A stretch of 64,000 bases of DNA, from assembly GCA_024291935.2 (NCBI GenBank), contig JAGTYA010000024.1, positions 186,001 through 250,000 on the forward strand, given 5' to 3'. A program made the position numbers and the translations under genes. Shown here one piece after another: positions 32,346 to 43,259 of the stretch (position 1 is the first letter of the stretch; each line of letters begins with the position of its first letter). Source of the DNA: Okapia johnstoni (taxonomy: Eukaryota > Chordata > Mammalia > Artiodactyla > Giraffidae). The notes beneath the pieces were generated by a model that worked only from the letters and a program-made list of their open reading frames with translations, searched no databases and was not told the DNA's origin.

Positions 32346-32542
32346 GTGAGGCATAAGAGAATCTGCTCAGAGGTCCAGGTGCCTTCCACCGCCAGCTTGC
32401 TGCAAGAGGAGGTGATGCCGGACAGACCTCAGAGCCTCCTGGCCCCTGTGCAGGGATCAGAGGTCACCTCCTTCTGCATTTACCAATGAGGGAGGGGTGT
32501 GTTGCCAAAAGGGGACTGGAAGGAGACTGAAGCAACACTTAC

Positions 32543-32766
32543 CTGTTGCCATGGTAACCCAAGAACAGATGGGATGGGGGTAGCTCCCCTGTTGCTGGCT
32601 TGTAAATAATCAGTCGCATGGAGGACTCACCTCTCCTCTGAAACTTGAACTCAGCCTCAAGCAGAGACAAGAGGGACACGCCAAAGTCACTGAGATTAGG
32701 TTTAGGAAACACATTCTCTTGGCTCTGGGATAGGGAAAGATGCTTTTCCTTGTTTACCTTGCTCAT
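32543..32766 (-). CDS. Candidate first coding exon, unknown protein (minus strand)
   Basis: I do not recognise the product. An ATG at 32766 with A at -3 opens 74 codons that run into a consensus donor (GGCAACAG, then GTAAGTG) at 32542, leaving two bases for the next codon. Peptide features are MSKVNKEKHLSLSQSQENVF at the start, LLSLLEAEFKFQRRG in the middle and HLFLGYHGN at the end; there is no low complexity or repeat match. The last 14 coding bases form a perfect RFX X-box, so this could be the 5' end of a cilium-related gene. The same palindrome could instead create the open frame by chance. No downstream exon is identified. Confidence 0.27.
32545..32558. promoter_or_regulatory. Perfect palindromic RFX X-box
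   Basis: GTTGCCATGGTAAC fits the RFX consensus (GTNRCC, 0-3 N, RGYAAC) with both half-sites intact. RFX2/RFX3 bind such sites at promoters of ciliary genes. Function here is inferred. Confidence 0.65.
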
Positions 32767-33019
32767 TTTGCCATGCGTATTTATTATCTACTCTAATATG
32801 AAATAATGTCCACTTACAGAAAAAGTTTTATTTCTCACCCATGAATGTTAAGGAAATGAGAGTCCCACTTACTACATTAGTATAACAATATTGAGTCTAA
32901 GTGACAAAACCTGTATACTCATCTTTGACAAGGCAACACAGATAATAGTTTTATATTACTTTGTGTTCATATTCTGGCTCTTACAATTATAATCTTGAAC
33001 AAGACTGTCTTCATTTTTT

Positions 33020-33112
33020 ACACCACCCTCCTCCCATGCACAAGACAGTTGCCTGGTTCACTGCTTTGCAAATAGCAGGGACACAGTAAATATTTATTTG
33101 ATTGATAAATAT
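33020..33112 (+). mobile_element. L2 LINE 3' tip
   Basis: GTTCACTGCTTTGCAAATAG and AGTAAATATTTATTTGATTG match the sense L2 end. Confidence 0.65.
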
Positions 33113-33308
33113 ATCGACATAATAAATAAATGAATATGTGACCATCATTACAAACCCTTAGAAGATTTGATTCAAATCACTCTGGAAGTTTAATCATATA
33201 TCAAGGGCTAAGTGTTTTGCAGAGAGCAGAGAACATTGATTAATCCAGCAAGTCATGTGAGTGAAGAACAAATAAGATCTTTTACTGACTATCACGATAT
33301 GATGAAAG

Positions 33309-34393
33309 TTGTTCAGCCGATCACTTGTGTCTGACTCTTTGTGACCCCATGGACTGTAGCACGCCATGCTTCCCTGTCCTTCACTATCTCCCAGACTTTG
33401 CTCAAACTCATGTCCATTGAGTCAGTGATGCCATCCAACCATCTCATCCTCTGTCACCCCCTTCTCCTCCTGCCCTTAATTTTTCTGAGCATCAGGGTCT
33501 TTTCCAAGGAGTCGGCTCTTCGCATCAGGTGGCCAAAGCATTGGAGCTTCAGCTTCAGCATCAGTCCTTCCAATGTGTATTCAGGGTTGATTTCCTTTAG
33601 GATTGACTGGTTTGATCTTGCTGTCCAATGGACTCTCAAAAGTCTTCTCCAGCACCACAGTTCAAAAGCATTAATTCTTCGGCACTCAACCTTGTTTATG
33701 GTCCAACTTTCATCTCTGTACATGGCTACTGGGAAAATCATAGCTTTGACTATACAGACCTTTGCAGCAAAGTGATATTTCTGCTTTTATATACACTGTC
33801 TAGGTTTGTCATTGCTTTTCTTTCAAGGAGCAAGCGTCTTTTAATTTCATGGCTGCAGTCACCATCCACAGTGATTTTGGAACCCAAGAAAATAAAATCT
33901 GTCACTGTTTCCACTTTTCCCCCATCTGTTTGCCATGAAGTGATGGGACCAGATGCCATGATCTTCGTTTTATGAATGTTTAGTCTTAAGCCAGCTTTTT
34001 TACTCTTCTCTTTCACCTTCATCAAGAGGCTCTTTAGTTCCTTTTCACTTTCTACCATAAGGGTGGTGTCATCTGCATATCTGAGGTTATTGATATTTCT
34101 CCCGGCAATCTTGATTCCAGCTTGTGCTTCATCCAGCCCGGCATTTCACATGATGTACTCTGCATAGAAGTTAAATAAGCAGGGTGACAATATACAGCCT
34201 TGACCTACCCCTTCCCCAATTTGCAACCAGTCCGTTGTTCCATGTCCAATTCCAACTGTTGCTTCCTGACCTGCATACAGGTTTCTCAGAAGGCAGGTCA
34301 GGTGGTCTGGTACTCCCATCTCTTTAAGAATCTTCCACAGTGTGTTGTGATCCACATAAAGGCTTTAGCGTAGTCATCAAGCAGAAGTAGATG
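33309..34393 (-). mobile_element. BovB LINE, longest copy in the window
   Basis: About 1.08 kb of antisense BovB from the terminus GTTGTTCAGCCGATCACTTG back into the reverse-transcriptase domain. Broken minus frames remain at 34355-34146 (ILSPCLFNFYAEYIM region) and 34058-33750 (FIFLGSKITVDGDCSHEIKR region). Frameshifts and stops separate them. The 5' end abuts an L1 3' end without a visible TSD. Confidence 0.95.
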
Positions 34394-34850
34394 GAATATT
34401 ACTCAGCCATAAAATGGAATGAAATTGTGCCATTTGTAAAGATGTGGATGGACCTAGAAACTGTCACAATGAAGTAAAAGAAAAGCAAGTATCATATATG
34501 AACGCATAGATGTGGAATCTAGAAAAATCGTACACATGAACCAATTTTCAAAGCAGAAATAGAGACACAGGCATAGAAGAAAAATATACCGATCCAAGGT
34601 GAGGAAAGGTGGAGGTGAGATGAACTGGGAGATTGGGATTGACATGTATACACAATTATGTATAAAATAGATAACTAACAGGAATGTACTGTATAGCACA
34701 GGGAACTCTACTAAATTTTCTGTGGTGACCCAAATGTGAAGAAAATCTGAAAAAGAAGTGGGAGATTCACTTTGCTGTATAGCAGAAAGCATAACTTTGC
34801 AAAGCAACTATACTCTGATTTAAAATATATATTTTTTTAATTTTAGCAAA
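34394..34850 (+). mobile_element. L1 3' end
   Basis: Sense L1: GAATATTACTCAGCCATAAA, GAATGTACTGTATAGCACAG, and the tail GCAAAGCAACTATACTCTGA. Confidence 0.85.
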
Positions 34851-34982
34851 ATGAAAACAACCCATCTAATGGCAAATATTAATTTGTGGATCAGCACCGT
34901 TAGGGTTATAAATATCACTGCTTCTCTCAGTGATTATGGATATTGAAGAGTTGAGGCTTTTTGTCATTCCAATTAGGCAACA

Positions 34983-35215
34983 GGTTGACTAGATTTAGAG
35001 GCTTTGGGGTCAGATAGACCCGGATTCAAATTCCACCAAATGAGCTAGGGCAAGTTTTTCCTAAACTTCCCTGAGTCTTAGTTTATTCATCTATAAAATG
35101 TACAGTGATACTAACCTTCTAGGGTTGCTGTAAAGACTGGTTGGAGTGAAGCCTACAGCACCCTGCGTGTGGTGCAGAGTGCATCCTCAGTGAGACCTGT
35201 TATTGTTTTCTCATG
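34983..35215 (+). mobile_element. MIR SINE, nearly full length
   Basis: GGCTTTGGGGTCAGATAGAC, CCGGATTCAAATTCCACCAA, GGGCAAGTTTTTCCTAAACT and TCTATAAAATGTACAGTGAT in order. Confidence 0.85.
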
Positions 35216-35228
35216 ATCATTCTGGGAG

Positions 35229-35619
35229 CTGTGTTAATGTGCTAGGGCTGCCCATAATGAAATACCACAAACTGGGGGGTTTTGACAACAGAAATTTGTT
35301 TTCACACAGTTTTGGAAGCTAGAAGTCCAAGATCAAGGTGTTGGCAAGTCTGGTGTCTTCTGAGGCCTATCTCCTTGGCTTGCAGACAGCCACCTTCCAC
35401 TGTGTCCTCACAGCCCTTCCTCTGAACCTGTACCTTCCTGGTGTCTCTTCCTCTCCTGAGAACGTAAGTCTTATTGTGTTAGGGCCCCACCCTCGTGACC
35501 TCATTTAACCTTAGTTACCTCTTCAAAGAACCTATCCCCCAGTATAGGCAGAATGAGCGTTTAAGGGTTTCAACATAGGAAATTGAGGGGTGGGGGGGAA
35601 CGCATTTCAACCCATAACA
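35229..35619 (-). mobile_element. MaLR-type (MLT1-like) LTR relic
   Basis: Antisense LTR: GTGCTAGGGCTGCCCATAAT, ATACCACAAACTGGGGGGTT, CCTTGGCTTGCAGACAGCCA, and end TTTCAACCCATAACA. There is no coding content. Confidence 0.65.
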
Positions 35620-36022
35620 GATGGTAAGGAACTTTAAACAGGATACTTCCAATTTTGATATTTGTTTTGGTTTTGAAAATTTTCTGTCTAGTAAACGTTT
35701 AATTCACAGAAACAGAAGTGTTTTTTTGTTTTGTTTTGTTTTTACTAGTAGTAGGCACTGAGAAGGGCATAGATACAAGTATATTCAGTAGCTGATGTTC
35801 ATTTTACCAACGAGAAGAAGGGAAACCAAAGGAAGAGGGAAACATTACATGGAGAGAACCAGAAAGAACACACAGAAATAAATCTATGAGGTGGGCTCCT
35901 TACTGAGTGGTAGGGCTCTACCCAAGGATGCATTTGAAGAGAACAGTAACAGGAAACAAGAGGAAATACAAGAAGTGGCTCCCGCTGGAGAGAAAGAGGA
36001 GAGAGATATTGAGAAGCTGTTC
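35620..36022. other. No feature recognised
   Basis: Unassigned; the frames that read into the next SINE are artefacts. Confidence 0.45.
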
Positions 36023-36153
36023 TTTCTCTCTCTTTTTTTGGGGTGTGGGGGGGCTGCACCACAGGATATGTGAGATCTTTCCCGACCAGGGATCAAACCT
36101 GAGCCACCTGCACTGGAAGTGCAGTCTTAGCCATTGGACCAGCAGGGAAGTCC
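36023..36153 (-). mobile_element. CHR-2 SINE
   Basis: GGGGGGGCTGCACCACAGGA, CCCGACCAGGGATCAAACCT, and end CCAGCAGGGAAGTCC. Confidence 0.9.
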
Positions 36154-37044
36154 AAGAAACTGTATTTCTGATGGTGAATGTGTGTGTGAGAGAGAAATTG
36201 TATTTCCAGTGGCAAATGTTTGTCTAGTCAGGAGATACACAGTCAGCTTCTTGGCCAGTTGGGTCTGATGTCCTCTCCTTCCCAGCCAGGGAATTAGGCA
36301 TGTGCAGAGCACAGCTACTTCTAACTAGACCCTGAGCAACTTGGGGGAGACTTTTTTAAAAACTTTTTTTTTTTCACTAGTAGTTACTATTTTGTACTTA
36401 AAGTGAAACCATAGGCATCTTCCAACTGTAAACAGTAATTTTATAAAGAAGCAGCTTACAGGCTTAGGGGCAGGTACATGCTGAAATTCGCTCAGTGAAG
36501 TGCAGACATGGACACTTGGACCTTCCTACCTACCTGCTTAGTCACTTTTCCTGCCTGTATCCAGGAAGGTTTTGGCGAGGGGGTTCCAGATTGTATTATT
36601 TTTTCCAGGCATTGTTCCAGAAGATTATACTGTACTAATGCAAAAGGAAAAAAAAGGAAAGAAAAGGCTTCACTTGCATCTGAGTTCATTTTTTTTTTTC
36701 TTTCTTGGTTTGATCTTACTGTTCATAGAGCACTTTGAGTTCCTTGAGATTTCTAGCACACCCATCTGGCAGATGCACTTAGTATTTTGGGGTCAGGCCT
36801 CTGCAAAGTGTGTGTTAGAATTGACTGGTGTGTCCTTGACTCACACAGCCTTCCTGCACTTGGGAACGGTCTCACCATCTCCAGACTTAGAAAATTGTGG
36901 GTTCCATCCAGTTCTTTAGCTAGAGCTGTAAGAGTGGATCTATGCGTCCTCTGATCCTAGGAAACTACATCTGTATTCTTAGCCTGTCATGTTAACAGAT
37001 TCCAGTAGTAATTCAAAAGGTAAGGAAAATCAAAATGTGTATGG
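36154..37044. other. No feature recognised
   Basis: Overlapping frames near 36492-36919 cross an A-rich and a T-rich tract and carry no splice structure. Confidence 0.5.
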
Positions 37045-37205
37045 TACTTTGCTAAGCACAAGTATGCATATCAGTTCATGTTAAGCCTCCCAGAGGCATG
37101 AACAACAAGAGCAGGCAAACAGAGATTATGAGCCCCACCCAAGGCCATCTGCTAGTAAGTTTCAGCTGGAATGATCCTGGATTCAGGACACCTGCTCCAA
37201 TATGC
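37045..37205 (-). mobile_element. MIR SINE
   Basis: Antisense MIR: TTTGCTAAGCACAAGTATGC, CACCCAAGGCCATCTGCTAG, then TTTCAGCTGGAATGATCCTG. Confidence 0.75.
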
Positions 37206-37442
37206 TTGAAGCCCCATCTGTGCCTTCACCTTTAAGAACTCAGTGACATCCATCTACTTTGGTATGATGTCCATATTTTATCCTCTCACTACTTATATGA
37301 CTGTTTCTCTCCCTGAATCATAAGTACTAATGTTGGATTTCTATTGGAAAAAATTTTTATCATCAGTATATATAGTTTTCTTACTTATTTTATTTCCTTT
37401 TGCAAAATATTGTACAAGCTTTTCTTTCAAGGAATCTGCTGA

Positions 37443-37700
37443 GGGACTTCCCTGGTGGTCCAGTGGTTAAGAATCTGCCTTCCAATGCAGAGAACCTGGG
37501 TTCGATCCCTAGTCAGGGAACTAAGATCCCATATGAATGCGGCAACTAAGGCTGGGTGCTGCAACTACTAAGCCCACATGCTCTGGAGTCCGTGCTCCAC
37601 AGCTAGAGAAGCCACTTCAAGTCACAACAAAAGATTCTCATGCCACAGCTAAGACCCAACACAGCCAAATAAAAAAATACATAAATATATAAAAAAAGAA
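37443..37700 (+). mobile_element. CHR-1 SINE, full length
   Basis: GGGACTTCCCTGGTGGTCCA head, GGTTCGATCCCTAGTCAGGG, GACCCAACACAGCCAAATAA end and an A-rich tail. Confidence 0.95.
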
Positions 37701-37850
37701 AAAATCTGCCTGGTATGAGATTGTGTCTGAGGTGTAAATGGCCAAGTCAAGATACATGGTAAGGAGACAATGATGTAATTATGAATTCTGTGACCTCCAA
37801 TATGATTTATTGTAGTAGAATGTTTTTTAATAAAGACTATTGCTTAAATC

Positions 37851-38047
37851 GGGCTTCTCAGGTGGCACAGTGGTAAAGAATTCGCCTGCCAATGCGGGAG
37901 ACACAGGAGCCGTGGGTTTGATCCCTGGGTTGGGAAAATCCCCTGAAGAAGGAGATGGCAACCCACTCCAGTATTCCCATGGACAGAGGAACCTGGCTGG
38001 CGGCAGTCCATAAGTTTGCAAAGAGTCGGACATGACTGAGCATGCAG
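37851..38047 (+). mobile_element. Bov-tA SINE
   Basis: Complete sense element with an 11-bp deletion before CCCATGGACAGAGGAACC (TCTTGCCTGGAGAAT is shortened). Confidence 0.94.
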
Positions 38048-38436
38048 GCAATGCAACAAATTGCTTCAAGTTACATTTCTCGATCTCAAGAACCTAGAGA
38101 AGAAGCAAATCTAACAGCTACCACCTCTGTAGTGAATTTTTAAGTCAAAATAATAGTTTCTAGTCAGTTACCTCTAGAATTCTGATTCTAAGATTTCAGC
38201 CAGAGAATTAGGATGATACTAAAACAGGTCTAAGCATTCTTTTTATTTTTTTTTCATTATCATTCTTAGTATGATGCTATCCCTCATTCCTGTGCCATTT
38301 TATAAAGTAAAAATAATATCATTATTATTTTTAAATGCATTTATCATAAGTCCATCTAGATTTTATTTTGGAATGTATTTGGAGGTAGGAGTTTAAACTT
38401 TTCTTTTAGGTGGATTGCCTTATCATATCAACATGC

Positions 38437-38629
38437 ATGTGTACTCAGTTGCTCAGTCATGTCTGACAATTTGTGACCCTATGGACTGTTGCCCTCTGTC
38501 CATGGGATTCTCCATGCTAGAACCATGCCCTCCTTCATGGGATCTTCCCAACTTAGCAATAGAACCTGTGTCCCCTGTTTCCTGCCTTGGCAGGTGGATT
38601 CTTTACCACTGAGCCAGCTGTGAAGCTCT
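38437..38629 (-). mobile_element. Bov-tA SINE, degenerate
   Basis: Antisense, from CTCAGTTGCTCAGTCATGTC to GAGCCAGCTGTGAAGC, with internal deletions. Confidence 0.88.
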
Positions 38630-38788
38630 AAAATATCAACACTATTAACTAAATCAGTCTTTTCTTCCCAAGTTGAAATAATACCTTCACCATATATTAG
38701 TTTCCCATTTACATCTGACAATACTTCTGAACTTTATCCTATTCTACCGGTAAATTTATTTATTACATAGAAATACTATACTATTTAT

Positions 38789-38831
38789 TTATAATTGCCT
38801 TATATTACACTCTAATATAAGGCAATTATAA
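38789..38831. repeat. 19-bp perfect palindrome with 5-nt loop
   Basis: TTATAATTGCCTTATATTA (38789-38807) and its exact reverse complement (38813-38831) around CACTC. It is AT-rich and could extrude as a cruciform. Confidence 0.9.
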
Positions 38832-38840
38832 TTAAATATT

Positions 38841-39050
38841 GGGCTTCCCTGGTGGCTCAGACAGTAAAGAATCTGCCTGCAATGCTGGAGACCTGGGTTC
38901 AGTCTCTGGGTCAGGAAGATCCCCTGAAGGAGGAAATGGTAACCCACTCTAGTGTTTTTGCCTGGAGAATTCCATGGACAGAGGAGCCTGGCGGGCTACA
39001 TTCCATGGGATCACAAAGAGTCGGACATGACTGAGTGACTAACACACACA
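38841..39050 (+). mobile_element. Bov-tA SINE
   Basis: Complete, GGGCTTCCCTGGTGGCTCAG to GACTAACACACACACATAAA. Confidence 0.95.
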
Positions 39051-39075
39051 CATAAATAAATATTACATTCTAATA

Positions 39076-39270
39076 GGCTTCCCAGGTGACTCAGTGGTAA
39101 AGAATCTTCCCACAATGCAGGAGACCAAGATTCAATCCCTGGAGAAGGAAATGGCATCCCACTCTAGTATTCTTGTCTGGAGAATCCAATAAAGAGAGGA
39201 GGCTGGCGGGCTACAGTCCATGGGTCACAGAGAATTGGACACAACTTAGTCTCTGAGCAGACACACATAC
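39076..39270 (+). mobile_element. Bov-tA SINE
   Basis: Sense. It lacks about 20 bp around the usual GGGTCGGGAAGATCCC, so CAATCCCTGGAGAAGGAAAT is joined directly. Confidence 0.92.
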
Positions 39271-39785
39271 GTTCTAACATATTGCAAGATATTATTCTTT
39301 TTTTCCCAAGATTTTCTTGGCAATTTTTTCACACATTTACTTTACAATATGAATTTTACAAAATTTTGTCCTCTTACCCAAATAGGAAAGTGAATTTCTG
39401 ATTTGTGTTGCATTGGGTTTATATATTTATTTGGAAAGGGTGTGTTTCTTTTTTAATGATATTGAAATTTTTTATCTTAGAATATGAAATGTCTTTCAGT
39501 TTGTTCAGATGATGGTATTAGGACCATCAATAAAATTGAATAACATTTTTTATTAGGTTCTATAACCTTTATGCTGGTTATTTTAGGTATTTTCCTGTTG
39601 TAAATTATTACGTGTGGGGTGCATTTTTTTCCATATCCATTTCTAACTAGCTTATATTATAAATGTTATATCAATTATTTATTTTAAATAAATATGTATA
39701 TTTCTTATGAATTCTAGTAGATTAGTAGCTATCATATCTATTAAAATAACTTCTCTTCCTTCCAGTTATTTTCTGACTTTATTGT

Positions 39786-39999
39786 ACCCCAGTGGCTCAG
39801 TGGTAAAGAATCCACCTACAGTGCAGGAGACGCAGGAGATGTGGTTTGATCCCTGGGTCAGGAAGATCCTCTGGAGGAGGAAATGGCAACCCACTCCAGT
39901 GTTCTTGCCTGGAGAATTCCATGGACATTGAGCCTAGCAGGCTAGAGTCCATAGGGTGGCAAAGAGTCGGACACAACTGAAGCGTCTGAGAACAGCACA
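39786..39999 (+). mobile_element. Bov-tA SINE
   Basis: The head is altered (TACCCCAGTGGCTCAGTGGT); the body is complete to GGACACAACTGAAGCGTCTG. Confidence 0.93.
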
Positions 40000-40023
40000 G
40001 CTAGAAAACCAAAAGTACTGTTG

Positions 40024-40310
40024 TTTTTTTTTTTCTCCTGCACTGGGTCTTCCTGGCTGTGCTAGGGTTTTTTTGCTTTGTGTGGGCTTTCTCTAGTTAA
40101 GGTGAGCGGGGACTACTCTTTGTTTCCGTGTGTAGGCTTCTCATTCCTGTGGCTTCTCTTGTTATGGAGTACAGACTCTAGGCTCTCAGGCTTGGTAATT
40201 GACGCCGGCATCTACTCCAGGCATGTGGAATCTTCCCAGACCAGGGATTGAGCCTGTGTCCCCTGCATTGGCACGCAAGATTCCTATCCCCTGTGCCACC
40301 AGGAAGTCCC
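40024..40310 (-). mobile_element. CHR-1 SINE, TSD visible
   Basis: Full-length antisense. GAAAACCAAAAGTACTGTTG (40004-40023) and a copy with two mismatches (40311-40330) form a 20-bp TSD. Confidence 0.95.
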
Positions 40311-40373
40311 GAAAACCAAAAATATTGTTGAATAAAAGTGGCCTTTTCCTAATTTAAATGTCAAGACTTCAGT

Positions 40374-40660
40374 GGACTTCCCTGGTGGCACAAGGGATAA
40401 GAACCCACCTACCAGTGCTGGGGACACGGGTTTGATCCCTGTTCCAGGAAGATTCCACATGGCAGGGAGCCATCAAATCCATTCAGCACAACTACTGAGG
40501 CCTGTGTGCGCTAGAGCCCATGCTCCACAACAAAAGACACCAACACAATGAGAAGCCCATGCACCTCAATGAAGAGTAGCCCCCGTTTGCTACAACTAGA
40601 GAAAGCCCCTGTGTACCAACAAGGACCTGGCATAGCCAAAAATAAATAAATAAATAAATT
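40374..40660 (+). mobile_element. CHR-1 SINE, TSD visible
   Basis: Full-length sense with an AAATAAATAAATAAA tail. The 18-bp TSD is AAATGTCAAGACTTCAGT (40356-40373), with one mismatch in the second copy (40665-40682). Confidence 0.95.
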
Positions 40661-40707
40661 TTTAAAATGTCAAGGCTTCAGTATTTTACCATTCAATATT
40701 ATGTTTA

Positions 40708-40838
40708 CCTGGAAAAGGAAATGGCAACCTACTCTGGTATTCTTGCCTGGAGAATCCCATGGACAGAGGAGCCTGGCAGGCTACAGTTCATGGGGTCGCA
40801 AGAGTCAGACATGACTTAGCGACTAAACCACCACCATG
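40708..40838 (+). mobile_element. Bov-tA SINE, 3' half
   Basis: 5'-truncated: begins at GGAAAAGGAAATGGCAACCT and ends GACTAAACCACCACCATGAG. Confidence 0.92.
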
Positions 40839-41111
40839 AGGTTGACCAGGTATATGGGTTTGTGTATATGTGAGTGTGTGTGTATAAACGGGTTTTATCA
40901 TATTTAGGTAGTTTCATTCTATCACTGTTTTACTTAGGATTTATATTAGGAATGGCCACTGAATTTTGTCAGCATCTTGGGGCATTGATTATGTTAACCC
41001 TAGGATGTTTTCTCTTTATTATTGCAATGAGTTATATTGATATTAAATATTAGAATGGCAGTTTAGGAAAATATATGAGTGGCCTTCAAGTGTGGGAGGC
41101 TTTCTTACTAA

Positions 41112-41354
41112 GCTGTGCTGTGCTTAGTCGCTCAGTCATGTCCAACTCTTTGTGACCCCATAGACTGTAGCCCTCCAGGCTCTGATGTCCATGGGAATTC
41201 TCCAGGCAACAATGGAATGGGTAGCCTTTCCTTTCTCCAGGGGATCTTCCCAACCCAGGGGTTGAACCCAGGTCTCCCACATTGCAGATGGATTCTTTAC
41301 TGTCTCCTGCATTGCAAGTGGATTACTTACCAGCTGAGCTACCAGGGAAACCCA
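41112..41354 (-). mobile_element. Bov-tA SINE with internal duplication
   Basis: Antisense. Near the head the segment CATTGCAGATGGATTCTTTAC is followed by a second copy-like CATTGCAAGTGGATTACTTAC, making the element about 30 bp longer than usual. Confidence 0.92.
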
Positions 41355-41404
41355 GAAAAGCCAAAAGGGAAAAGATTTCAAGATAGAAGTTTAGACAAAA
41401 TTGT

Positions 41405-41532
41405 TGGGGACTTCCCTGGTGGTTTCAGCAGTTAAGACTTTGTGCTTCCATTGCAGGGGGCACAAGTTCGATCCTTGTTTGGGGAAAGGAGATCTTACTT
41501 GCCACACAGCACAGTAGGGAAAAAGAAAAAAA
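41405..41532 (+). mobile_element. CHR-2 SINE
   Basis: GGGGACTTCCCTGGTGGTTT head, CAAGTTCGATCCTTGTTTGG, and an A-rich end. Confidence 0.91.
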
Positions 41533-41689
41533 TGTTACATTTCTGAAATGGTATATACAGCATAAACAATGTCAGTTGACACCCTCATCAAATAAAAGCT
41601 TATAATCACTAATATAAAAAGACATTTTATGAATTGATAAGAAAAAGATAAGCCATAAGGGAAAATAAAAACAACACAATACAATCAGG

Positions 41690-41830
41690 CAATTCATTAA
41701 TTCAACAATTTCATTTTTACTTCCTACTGTGTTACTGACACACGTCTAGATCTTAAGATAATAGCAATGAGTCAAACATAGACTCCTAGCCTCATAGACC
41801 TAGTATTCTAGTGGGGAGTCACTAGTAGTT
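41690..41830 (-). mobile_element. L2 LINE 3'-end fragment
   Basis: Antisense L2: TTAATTCAACAATTTCATTT, then AGCAATGAGTCAAACATAGA and TAGTATTCTAGTGGGGAGTC. Confidence 0.6.
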
Positions 41831-41922
41831 ATCTCACCTACTCCTTTGTGTGATTGTGTCAAAACTTTTTTCACAACCAGTCTCCTTTTGTCCAACTCAG
41901 GTTGCTTCTAATTTTTTAATCC

Positions 41923-42066
41923 ATCTGTCAATGCAGGAGATGTGGGTTCAATCCTTTGGTGGGGAAGATCCCCTGGAGAAGGAAATGGCAATTCACTCCA
42001 GTATTTTTGCCTGGGACATCCCATCAATAAAGGAGCCTGGCGGGTTATAGTCCTTGGGGTCCCAAA
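41923..42066 (+). mobile_element. Bov-tA SINE, both ends missing
   Basis: CTGTCAATGCAGGAGATGTG to GGTTATAGTCCTTGGGGTCC; there is no head and no 3' tip. Confidence 0.92.
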
Positions 42067-42184
42067 TTTCCCTTCTTCGCTTTTATACCATAATTATGAG
42101 ATTACCTGTTTCTACACAGCCTTGCTAACAGACTGTGCTTTCAGACTTTAGGATTTGTCAGTCTGGATAGATGAGGAACAGAAA

Positions 42185-43259
42185 ATACATAGCTTGGTGT
42201 GATTTTAATATCCTTTTCTATTGTTCTGTGTGAAATTGAACATCTTTTCATGTTTACCAGCCTTGTGAATTTTTTTCTCCTGTGAACTTGGTTTTCCTTT
42301 TTTTTGGCTCATTTTAAAAATTATTATTTTTTGGTCATTGTTGGCCATTTCTCTATTTCTACAACTCTTGAGGGAGATTAACCCTTTGTTGTAATATTCA
42401 TTATGAATGTTTTTCCCAGTGTATCATTTTTCTTTTGTCTTTGTTTGCCTTTTTTTAAAAATCAGGTTTTGTTTTCCTTATTTAGTAATTTTTTTCATTT
42501 TTGGCTGTGCTAGGTCTTCCTTGCTCCGTGGGCTTTTCTCTAGCTGCAGCCAGCAGCAGCTGCTCTGTAGTTGCAGCTCAGTAGTTGTGGTTCCCGGGCT
42601 CTAGAGCAAAGGCTCAATGGTTGTGGTGCACAAGCTTAGTTGCTTCTCAGCATGTGGGATCTTCCTGGACCAGGGATTGAACCCACGTCTCCTTCATTGG
42701 GAGGTGGATTCCTCACCACTGAGCCACCAGGGAAACCCTAAATCAGACTTCTTTCTATGCTTTTAGTACAATAAAATTTACCTTTTTTAGATTTCATAAA
42801 TTTGATAAATGTATAACCAACACCATAGTAAAGATATAAAATATTTTTACCAACCCCAAAAGTTTACCCATGTCACTTTGCAGTCAATCCCCTTTCCCTC
42901 CCTCATCCCCTGGTACCACTGACCTGATTTCTGTTTTACCTTTTTCAACATGCTCTAAATAGAATTATACAGTATATATGGTTCTTTTTTAAATCTTGCT
43001 CCTTCCCCTTAACATAATGCTTTTGAGATTCAACCATGTTTTTGCATGTAAGAGCAGTTCTATTTATTGCTGATTAATTTTATTTCATATTGATTTATTT
43101 ATCTATTTACCAGTTGATGGATATTTTGTTTTTTTCCCAAGTTGAAGGTTTTATGAACAAAGCTGCTTTAAGCATTTCCATACACGTCTTTGGAGACTTT
43201 GCCATACAGAAGTTTTTTGTATTTATGTATTCAAATGTATAAATCAATTTTCTTTTTTC
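42185..43259 (-). mobile_element. L1 3' part, split by a SINE
   Basis: 42185-42483 and 42739-43259 read as antisense L1 (GAACATCTTTTCATGTTTAC; CCAGTTGATGGATATTTTGT). They may be two copies, since the order does not run smoothly across the SINE. Confidence 0.55.
42484..42738 (-). mobile_element. CHR-1 SINE
   Basis: TTTTTGGCTGTGCTAGGTCT, TTGCTTCTCAGCATGTGGGA, and end GAGCCACCAGGGAAACCC. Confidence 0.95.

Larger units (their letters stand above)
38230..41110 (-). mobile_element. Old L1 ORF2 copy broken by seven SINEs
   Basis: Diverged antisense L1 ORF2 pieces appear between the SINEs: ATTTTCTTGGCAATTTTTTC near 39310, ATTTTACCATTCAATATTAT near 40683, and ACGGGTTTTATCATATTTAG near 40888. They stay in a single 3'-to-5' order, so they look like one insertion. 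Confidence 0.55.

Noticed and set aside
33309..34393. Active BovB element
   Set aside because: It lacks the 5' half including the endonuclease and much of the reverse transcriptase, and the remaining frame is broken.
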